Notes under the pieces: model-generated
What the model was told of the DNA's origin: nothing
Databases searched by the model: none
What the model saw: the letters and a program-made list of their open reading frames with translations, nothing else
Part shown: one piece after another, positions 33,780 to 38,840 of the stretch
Position numbering within the stretch: the first letter of the stretch is position 1
Layout: each line of letters opens with the position of its first letter
Translations under genes and position numbers: made by a program
Assembly (NCBI GenBank): GCA_038251625.1
Contig: JBBSBE010000022.1
Location: 1-38,840, forward strand
Length of the DNA stretch: 38,840 nucleotides
Origin: JBBQXK01 sp038251625
Lineage (GTDB): Bacteria > Pseudomonadota > Alphaproteobacteria > Rhodobacterales > Rhodobacteraceae
Direction of reading: 5' to 3'

Positions 33780-35078
33780 TCAGTTGACGAGCCGCAACTG
33801 TTGCCGTGGCGCCGCGTTGCCCGAGACAAGCGCATCGTAGGGGTCTTCCGGCGCCAGCATCATATCCACCACTTGCCGCAGCAGCGCGCGCCGCCCGCGT
33901 GACGCATAGAAGCCGCCTGCGATCTGGCTGGTTTCCAGAAGATAATGGCGATAGTCGCGGTAGGCACGGCTGTCGGGACGCAAGGGCGCGGCAAAGAATT
34001 CGGGCAGCGGCTGGGGCGACACGAATTCGGGTTTGGCATAGACCGCCTCGCCAAAGACCTTGAGCGGCAATCCCCGCCACAGCACCTGTTGGGCGGCGGT
34101 GGAATTCACCGTCACCGCGCTTCGGGCATGGTTCAAGAGCCGTGCAAGCTTGCCGCCCCGCACGAAATGCACCCGGTTCGCCACCCCATGCGCGCGGGCC
34201 AGGCGAAGGATATCGCGCGACAGCGGCGTGCGCCCGTCTTCCAGCGGATGCGCCTTGAAAACAAGGTGATGATGCGGTGCCGCCCCGGTGGCAAACCCCT
34301 CCATCACCAGCGCCAGAAACTCGGCCATCGTCTTGAACGGCGAATGCATGCGGAAACTGGCGTCATGTTCCAGTTGCAGAAGGACAAGGTGATAGGGAAA
34401 GCCCTCATGCCGGATGCGCCATGTTTCCAGCATGCGGTCCCAGCGGTGGAAGGGCATCAGCAGCACGCGCCGGAAATAGAGCAGAAACTCCTGCCTGACC
34501 GTCAGCGCCCGGTGCGGGCGGTAGGCGCGATAATCCCAAAAGCCCGCCCAGACGAACCAGTGGTAGATCGCGCCCCAGAACATGTGCTGGCGCATGTCGC
34601 CCCAATGGGCGGGGACGTCGGGCAGGTCCATGTCGGACGCGGCCAGCGCCGCCTTCATGTCGGCCAGCGTCAGGTGCATCAGCCGCGAATGCCCGTTCGA
34701 CCCGCCCCGCTCGTACGTTACCCAATAGGGCCGCAGATAGCCTTCTTCGAACACATGCAGCGTGATCCCCTGTTCGCGTGCCAGCGCCACGGCGCTGGCG
34801 TGGATCGGCCGCGTGTCGCCGTAAAGCACCAGATCGGTGATCCCTTTCGTGGCGATCAGCGCGCCAAGGGCGGCGGGCCAATCCGCGGCCGTGCCGCGAT
34901 AGGGGATGTAGCTTGCCGCATCGTTCCAGAAGGCGCGGTCCCCCCGGTTGAAGCCCACGCGCCAGACCTGCGCGCCCGTCGCCTTCAGCATCCGGCCAAG
35001 CCGCGCGAAGAAGGGCCCGTGCGGACCCTGAAGCAGCATGAAGCTGCGGCCTTCACCCGTGGCGCGCATGATTGCCAT
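33780..35078 (-). CDS. kpsS: Capsular polysaccharide beta-Kdo transferase KpsS
   Basis: 432-aa cytoplasmic transferase that adds the first Kdo to the lysophosphatidylglycerol anchor. Motifs: FMLLQGPHGPFFARLG (near the start), VLYGDTRPIHASAV, HVFEEGYLRPYWVTYERGG (the acidic pair and the following Gly-rich loop), FKAHPLEDGRTPL and TVNSTAAQQVLWRGLPLKVFG. These match the KpsS/GT99-type pattern. ATG 35078 has AAGGA 8 nt upstream; longer or shorter ATGs (35132, 35069) are possible. First gene of the capsule set; 90 bp separate it from the exporter gene. Confidence 0.94.
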   Translation of the reverse strand: MAIMRATGEGRSFMLLQGPHGPFFARLGRMLKATGAQVWRVGFNRGDRAFWNDAASYIPYRGTAADWPAALGALIATKGITDLVLYGDTRPIHASAVALAREQGITLHVFEEGYLRPYWVTYERGGSNGHSRLMHLTLADMKAALAASDMDLPDVPAHWGDMRQHMFWGAIYHWFVWAGFWDYRAYRPHRALTVRQEFLLYFRRVLLMPFHRWDRMLETWRIRHEGFPYHLVLLQLEHDASFRMHSPFKTMAEFLALVMEGFATGAAPHHHLVFKAHPLEDGRTPLSRDILRLARAHGVANRVHFVRGGKLARLLNHARSAVTVNSTAAQQVLWRGLPLKVFGEAVYAKPEFVSPQPLPEFFAAPLRPDSRAYRDYRHYLLETSQIAGGFYASRGRRALLRQVVDMMLAPEDPYDALVSGNAAPRQQLRLVN

Positions 35079-35134
35079 CTTCGGTTCCTTGCTGCCACCT
35101 CGCACGCTGTGCGTAAAGGGCAGGTTGCGCATGG

Positions 35135-35148
35135 TGCCACGCGTGGCA
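35135..35148. promoter_or_regulatory. 14-bp palindrome between kpsS and ribE
   Basis: TGCCACG-CGTGGCA, a perfect palindrome in the 155-bp divergent region. A small CGCAC-GCT-GTGCG hairpin lies at 35101-35113. A regulator site or an mRNA element; no FMN riboswitch is recognisable here. Confidence 0.5.
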
Positions 35149-35233
35149 GGGGATGGTGGCCGCAGTGTGGCAGGGCTTGCACGCCGGGGGGGGCGGGGCT
35201 ACCTCGTTCGGGCGGGCTTGCAGGAGGTTGGAC

Positions 35234-35833
35234 ATGTTCACAGGCATCGTGACCGATATCGGGCGGGTGTTGGAGACGGAACACGCGGGCGATCTTCGGG
35301 CGCGCATCGGCACCGTCTACGATGTGGCGGGCATCGACATCGGCGCCTCCATCGCGTGCGACGGCGTCTGCCTGACCGTGGTGGCACTGGGGACCGACCC
35401 GCAAGGCTGGTTCGATGTGCAGGTGTCGGGCGAGACGCTGTCAAAAACCACCGTCGGGGCATGGTCACCGGGGCACCGCGTGAACCTTGAGCGCGCGCTC
35501 CGCGTGGGGGATGAGCTTGGCGGTCATATCGTGTCTGGCCATGTGGACGGGCTGGCCGAGGTGGTGGCGGTGCGGCCCGAGGGTGGCTCTGTCCGTGTCA
35601 GCTTTCGCGCGCCGGATGCGCTGGCGGGCTTCATCGCGCCCAAGGGTTCCATCTGCCTTAACGGCACGTCGCTGACGGTGAACGAAGTGGACGGCGCGAC
35701 CTTCGGGGTGAATTTCATCCCCCACACCCAAAGCGTGACGACCTGGGGCGATGTGGCCGTGGGCGACAAGGTCAACCTCGAGGTCGATACGATGGCGCGC
35801 TACGTCGCCCGCCTGCGGGAATGGGGGCAATGA
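35234..35833 (+). CDS. ribE: Riboflavin synthase alpha chain
   Basis: Joins two 6,7-dimethyl-8-ribityllumazine molecules to make riboflavin. 199 aa with two similar lumazine-binding barrels (about residues 1-95 and 97-195). Starts MFTGIV, the invariant N-terminus that reaches the active site. CDGVCLTVVALG with FDVQVSGETLSKTT (first barrel), then GGHIVSGHVDGLAEV and CLNGTSLTVNEVDGATFGVNFIPHT (second barrel), are complete. AGGAGG stands 6 nt before ATG 35234. It overlaps the next gene as ATGA. ribD is not adjacent; a capsule gene precedes it on the opposite strand. Confidence 0.97.
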   Translation: MFTGIVTDIGRVLETEHAGDLRARIGTVYDVAGIDIGASIACDGVCLTVVALGTDPQGWFDVQVSGETLSKTTVGAWSPGHRVNLERALRVGDELGGHIVSGHVDGLAEVVAVRPEGGSVRVSFRAPDALAGFIAPKGSICLNGTSLTVNEVDGATFGVNFIPHTQSVTTWGDVAVGDKVNLEVDTMARYVARLREWGQ

Positions 35834-36408
35834 GCGGGATCGGCCACAACGGCGGCCCGACGATGGAGCCGGGCTTTGCCTGGCGCCGCCATGCCTGGGG
35901 GGCCGCGCGTCAGGCGCTCTTGCCCCATCTGCCGATCGAGGTCTTGCGGGGCCGGTTGCGGCGGGCGGCGGAACTGGGGCTCGATTACCGCACCTACGCG
36001 TCCGTCCGCGCAGCCTCTGGCCAGGATGTGGTGGCGGTGCTCTTTTCATCGAACGCGCTGCGGGCCGCCCTTGGGCGCGATCTGCCGCCCGACCGGGTGG
36101 CGAAACTGGCCGCTGTTGTCGGCGCGGGGCGGATCGGCCTTGCCGCGCCGCCGCTGGGCCCGCCCGCCCTTCTGGCGGCGGCACAAGGCGCGCTTGATGC
36201 CGCAGACACCGCCCCCGGGGCGCTGGCCCGCTGGCGCGATGCGCGCGAACGCCTGCGCGCCGTTCTTGGCCGGGTGCCCGGCGACCGCGCGCTGCTGGTT
36301 GGCGCGTTCGATCTGGAACGCGATTGGTGCGCGGCGGGCAATCTTGCGGGCTATGTGTCTGCAGAGCGGTATTTTTCCGGCCCGCAGGCCGCCAGCCTGT
36401 CCGCTTGA
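35830..36408 (+). CDS. Unknown protein coupled to ribE
   Basis: 192 aa, not recognised. It opens with MSGIGHNGGP, a Gly-rich N-terminus seen in a number of alphaproteobacterial proteins. The rest is Ala/Arg/Leu-rich and mostly helical, without signal peptide, membrane segments or metal motifs. Its start overlaps the ribE stop by 4 nt (ATGA) and it lies in the ribE/ribB/ribH cluster, so a role near riboflavin synthesis or use is possible but only positional. The 3' end overlaps a convergent small gene by 58 bp. The codon pattern agrees with the neighbours. Confidence 0.8.
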   Translation: MSGIGHNGGPTMEPGFAWRRHAWGAARQALLPHLPIEVLRGRLRRAAELGLDYRTYASVRAASGQDVVAVLFSSNALRAALGRDLPPDRVAKLAAVVGAGRIGLAAPPLGPPALLAAAQGALDAADTAPGALARWRDARERLRAVLGRVPGDRALLVGAFDLERDWCAAGNLAGYVSAERYFSGPQAASLSA

Positions 36409-36578
36409 TCTGCCTGTTTCGCGGCCCGCAATTGCGCCAAACCCTCCATCGCTTGCTTGAAGCCGCGGATGTCGATCTCCTCCATCTCGTCCAGCGTCAG
36501 AAGCCGCCCGTGTCCGGCCTTGGGACCAGCGCGATCCGGGGCGGGCTCGGGTGCGTTCTTCGGGGTCCTGGGTGTCAT
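36351..36578 (-). CDS. Small unknown protein, antisense overlap with the gene before it
   Basis: 75 aa, not recognised. The ATG has a very good ribosome site (AGGAAGGA, 6 nt spacing), the main reason to accept it. The N-terminus is Pro/Lys-rich and probably disordered; residues 27-57 (LTLDEMEEIDIRGFKQAMEGLAQLRAAKQAD) look like an amphipathic helix. It overlaps the 3' 58 bases of the unknown gene that follows ribE on the other strand and is divergent from ribB-X. Confidence 0.65.
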   Translation of the reverse strand: MTPRTPKNAPEPAPDRAGPKAGHGRLLTLDEMEEIDIRGFKQAMEGLAQLRAAKQADQADRLAACGPEKYRSADT

Positions 36579-36667
36579 CTGTCTTCCTTCCTGCGATAAG
36601 AGCGCGGTAACGATGCCGCGCCGCCTCCCTCTGGCCTTCGCGCGCGGGGCGCGGTAAGGGCGGGCGG

Positions 36668-37792
36668 ATGGCGGGAGTGTTGGCGATGAACGATCAGGCG
36701 GGCGGCTACTCGGATGCGATTTCCTCGGTCGAAGAGATCATTGAGGATGCTCGCCAAGGCCGCATGTTCATCCTTGTGGATCATGAAGACCGCGAGAACG
36801 AAGGCGATCTGGTGATCCCCGCCGAAATGGCCACGCCAGCGGCGGTGAACTTCATGGCGACGCACGGGCGGGGGCTGATCTGCCTCGCCCTGCCCACGCA
36901 GCGGATCGAGGCGCTGGGCCTCACGCTGATGAGCCCGCGCAACTCCAGCCGCCATGAGACCGCCTTTACCGTGTCCATCGAGGCGCGCGAGGGGGTGACG
37001 ACGGGCATTTCCGCCGCCGACCGGGCGCTGACCATTGCCGTTGCCATCGATGGCACCAAGGGCGCGCAGGATATCGCGACCCCCGGCCACGTTTTCCCGC
37101 TGCGCGCGCGCGACGGCGGCGTGCTGGTGCGGGCGGGCCATACCGAGGCGGCGGTGGACGTAAGCCGCCTTGCGGGCCTCAACCCCTCGGGCGTGATCTG
37201 CGAGATCATGAACGACGACGGCACGATGGCGCGCCTGCCCGACCTCGTGGCCTTCGCGCAGCGCCACGGCCTCAAGATCGGCACGATCAGCGACCTGATC
37301 GCCTATCGCCGACGCCACGACAATCTGGTCCGCGCCAGCGCCGAGCAGATCATCACCAGCGAGTTCGGCGGCGAATGGGTGATGCGCATATTCACCGACG
37401 AGACCGAGGGCGCCGAGCATGTGATGCTGATCAAGGGCGACATCTCGGGGCCGGAGCCGGTGCTGGTGCGGATGCACACGCTGGATCCGCTGCTTGATGT
37501 CGTGGGGATCGGCCCGGCGGGCCGCACCGGCGAATTTGGCGATGCGATGCGGCTGATCGCGGCGGAAGGGCGCGGGGTTCTCGTGCTTTTGCGCGACCTT
37601 CACGCCAAGCTGACCAGCGAATCCGAAGTGTCCCCCCAGACCCTGCGCCAATACGGCCTTGGCGCACAGATCCTGTCGTCACTGGGGTTGAAGCAGTTGA
37701 TCCTGCTGACCAATTCGCCGAAACCCAAGGTGGTGGGGCTCGAGGCTTACGGGCTCGAGATTGTCTCCACCCGCCGCATCCCGATGGAATGA
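36668..37792 (+). CDS. ribB: DHBP synthase with inactive GTP cyclohydrolase II-like domain (RibB-X type)
   Basis: Makes 3,4-dihydroxy-2-butanone 4-phosphate from ribulose 5-phosphate, the four-carbon precursor of riboflavin. 374 aa. The N-terminal RibB domain (about 18-215) is intact: VDHEDRENEGDLVIPAE (37-53, metal-binding Glu), SSRHETAFTVSIEAREGVTTG (93-113) and VRAGHTEAAVDVSRLAG (154-170, His158). The C-terminal half (about 218-374) has the RibA fold, but the zinc-binding Cys-x(10)-Cys-x-Cys region is replaced by MHTLDPLLDVVGIGPAG, with no Cys at all. GTP cyclohydrolase II activity is therefore not expected. An ATG at 36686 (GGGAG upstream) is an alternative start. Followed by ribH after 3 nt. 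Confidence 0.93.
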   Translation: MAGVLAMNDQAGGYSDAISSVEEIIEDARQGRMFILVDHEDRENEGDLVIPAEMATPAAVNFMATHGRGLICLALPTQRIEALGLTLMSPRNSSRHETAFTVSIEAREGVTTGISAADRALTIAVAIDGTKGAQDIATPGHVFPLRARDGGVLVRAGHTEAAVDVSRLAGLNPSGVICEIMNDDGTMARLPDLVAFAQRHGLKIGTISDLIAYRRRHDNLVRASAEQIITSEFGGEWVMRIFTDETEGAEHVMLIKGDISGPEPVLVRMHTLDPLLDVVGIGPAGRTGEFGDAMRLIAAEGRGVLVLLRDLHAKLTSESEVSPQTLRQYGLGAQILSSLGLKQLILLTNSPKPKVVGLEAYGLEIVSTRRIPME

Positions 37793-37795
37793 GCC

Positions 37796-38314
37796 ATGGC
37801 CGGAGCCAGCCACCACACCCTGCCATTGCCCGGCTTTGAGAGCCCCGTGAAGCTTCTGATCGTGGTCGCCCCCTACTACCGCGACATCGCGGACGGGCTG
37901 ATTGCCGGGGCGCAAGGCGTGGCGGCGGCCTGTGGCGCGACCGCCGACATCATCGAGGTGCCAGGTGCGCTCGAGGTGCCGACCGCGATCGCCCTTGCCG
38001 AGCGGCAGGCCAATTTCGATGGCTACGTCGCACTTGGCTGCGTGATCCGGGGAGAAACGACGCATTATGATACCGTCTGCAACGATTCGAGCCGTGCGCT
38101 GACGCTTCTCGGGCTTCAGGGGGCCTGCATCGGCAACGGCATCCTGACGGTGGAAAACCACGATCAGGCGGCGGTACGCGCCGATCCGGCGGGCCAGAAC
38201 AAGGGCGGCGGGGCCGCCGCAGCGGCGCTGCACCTTATCGCGCTCAGCCGTCGCTGGTCGGGCGCGCGCACCGCCGTGGGCTTCCGCGCGCCGGAAGACG
38301 CGGGCCGCGCATGA
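37796..38314 (+). CDS. ribH: 6,7-dimethyl-8-ribityllumazine synthase
   Basis: Condenses DHBP with the ribitylamino-uracil to make lumazine, the step before riboflavin synthase. 172 aa, slightly long at the C-terminus. LLIVVAPYYRDIADGLI (20-36), VPGALEVPTAI (55-65), ALGCVIRGETTHYD (79-92, with catalytic His90) and IGNGILTVEN are the full set of family motifs. Its 3' end overlaps nusB as ATGA, and the start is 3 nt after ribB-X, so the four genes form one transcript. Confidence 0.96.
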   Translation: MAGASHHTLPLPGFESPVKLLIVVAPYYRDIADGLIAGAQGVAAACGATADIIEVPGALEVPTAIALAERQANFDGYVALGCVIRGETTHYDTVCNDSSRALTLLGLQGACIGNGILTVENHDQAAVRADPAGQNKGGGAAAAALHLIALSRRWSGARTAVGFRAPEDAGRA

Positions 38315-38784
38315 AACCGAACAAACGCCAGATGAAATCTGCCGCGCGGCTTTACGCGGTGCAGGCGCTTTATCAGATGGAACATTCGGGCCAGACGGTC
38401 GAGGCCGTGGCACGCGAGTTCGAATCCCACCGCTTTGGCGCCACCTATGAGGATGACGCTGGCGATCCCGAAGAAATGGCCGAGGGCGACGTCTCGCATT
38501 TTCGTGGCCTGCTCGACCATGCCGTGAACTGGCAGGCCCGCATCGACCAGATGACCGATCGCGCCCTTGTCGCCAGATGGCCCATCGCGCGCATCGACCC
38601 GGTCTTGCGCGCGCTTTTCCGCGCTGCCGGGGCCGAGATGACCGAGATGGGCACCCCACCCAAGGTGGTGATCAGCGAATTCGTCGATGTGGCCAAGGCC
38701 TTCTTTCCCGATGGGAAGGAGCCGAAATTCGTCAACGCCGTCCTTGACCACATGGCGCACGAGGCGCGGCCCGAGGCGTTCTGA
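38311..38784 (+). CDS. nusB: Transcription antitermination factor NusB
   Basis: RNA-binding factor (with NusE/S10) for rRNA antitermination, 157 aa. All-helical fold: KSAARLYAVQALYQMEHSGQ (residues 9-28, the arginine-rich first helix that binds boxA RNA), NWQARIDQMTDRALVARW, IDPVLRALFRAAGAEM and PPKVVISEFVDVAKAFFPDGKEPKFVNAVLDHMA. The last is the invariant FVNAVLD block. The ribH-nusB link is common in Proteobacteria. Overlaps the ribH stop by 4 nt. Confidence 0.97.
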   Translation: MKPNKRQMKSAARLYAVQALYQMEHSGQTVEAVAREFESHRFGATYEDDAGDPEEMAEGDVSHFRGLLDHAVNWQARIDQMTDRALVARWPIARIDPVLRALFRAAGAEMTEMGTPPKVVISEFVDVAKAFFPDGKEPKFVNAVLDHMAHEARPEAF

Positions 38785-38791
38785 CCGCAAG

Positions 38792-38815
38792 GTAGGGTGG
38801 GTGCACCCACCCTAC
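38792..38815. terminator. 24-bp perfect palindrome after nusB
   Basis: Two 12-bp arms, GTAGGGTGGGTG and CACCCACCCTAC, with no loop base between them; in RNA the central bases would open to form a hairpin. It lies 7 bp past the nusB stop, with no T-run. The GGGTGGGTG...CACCCACCC motif resembles intergenic palindromes that recur in many proteobacterial genomes, so it may be a dispersed repeat serving as a terminator. Confidence 0.7.
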
Positions 38816-38840
38816 GTGCCGCCGTCCCGCGGCAACGGGA

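Noticed and set aside
33945..35252. 435-codon plus-strand frame opposite kpsS
   Set aside because: Shadow of kpsS; ends inside ribE and shows no motif.
36579..36667. Possible FMN riboswitch before ribB-X
   Set aside because: The gap is 89 bp and lacks the conserved RFN helices; none is recognisable upstream of ribE either.
36575..37651. 358-codon minus-strand frame opposite ribB-X
   Set aside because: The ribB-X frame has intact enzyme motifs; the antisense frame has none.

Overview
The window is a GC-rich chromosomal segment, almost certainly from the Rhodobacteraceae (Alphaproteobacteria). This is inferred from gene content and protein character, not from a marker gene. The supporting signs are an Lrp-type PutR divergent from a PutA without a ribbon-helix-helix domain, a ribE / ribB-X / ribH / nusB cluster, VPLPA-type sorting tails, a kpsS-wza-kpsC capsule set and Flp pilins of the AVTVDW type. 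Genes are tightly packed, many with 1-8 nt overlaps. The only gene-free stretch over 300 bases is 2685-3049. No transposase, integrase, phage gene or CRISPR array was seen.

Layout. 1-2684 (minus): start of a Tad/Flp pilus locus (two Flp pilins, cpaB, partial cpaC). 3050-3916: lytic transglycosylase. 3913-5924 (minus): scoA, a carboxymuconolactone decarboxylase-like gene, scoB and a small GNAT gene, all abutting or overlapping. 6055-6140: tRNA-Leu(UAA). 6176-9776: katG and oxyR divergent, then doxX. 9823-13851: putR and putA divergent. 13884-15828: rhomboid protease, HpcH/HpaI aldolase, aroQ. 15888-17738: metF and metR divergent. 17847-19637: Kef-type antiporter. 19722-21690: DUF1194 protein and a secreted trefoil-like protein. 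21898-23379: inositol-monophosphatase-family enzyme and bioY. 23506-25122: glycine-zipper lipoprotein and gabT. 25247-27102: a TetR regulator divergent from a VPLPA-CTERM protein. 27131-29132: aspartate aminotransferase, VOC protein, unknown protein. 29219-30474: XRE regulator, sdhE, MarR regulator. 30494-35078 (minus): kpsS, wza-type exporter, kpsC. 35234-38784: ribE, unknown gene, ribB-X, ribH, nusB.

Most of this is ordinary metabolism (proline, folate/methionine, riboflavin, ketone bodies, GABA) beside cell-surface functions (Tad pili, capsule, a sorted surface protein). The least explained parts are these. (i) The TetR/VPLPA divergon carries two copies of a TGAGAA-N4-TTCTCA palindrome 51 bp apart, with a consensus -35 hexamer between them. 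(ii) Three short tandem repeats each cover the stop codon of a gene (bioY, the VPLPA gene, sdhE). (iii) An unrecognised gene is start/stop-coupled to ribE. (iv) An XRE regulator is translationally coupled to sdhE. I did not find a clearly new multi-gene defence or biosynthetic system; the TetR/VPLPA unit is the best candidate for undescribed regulation.
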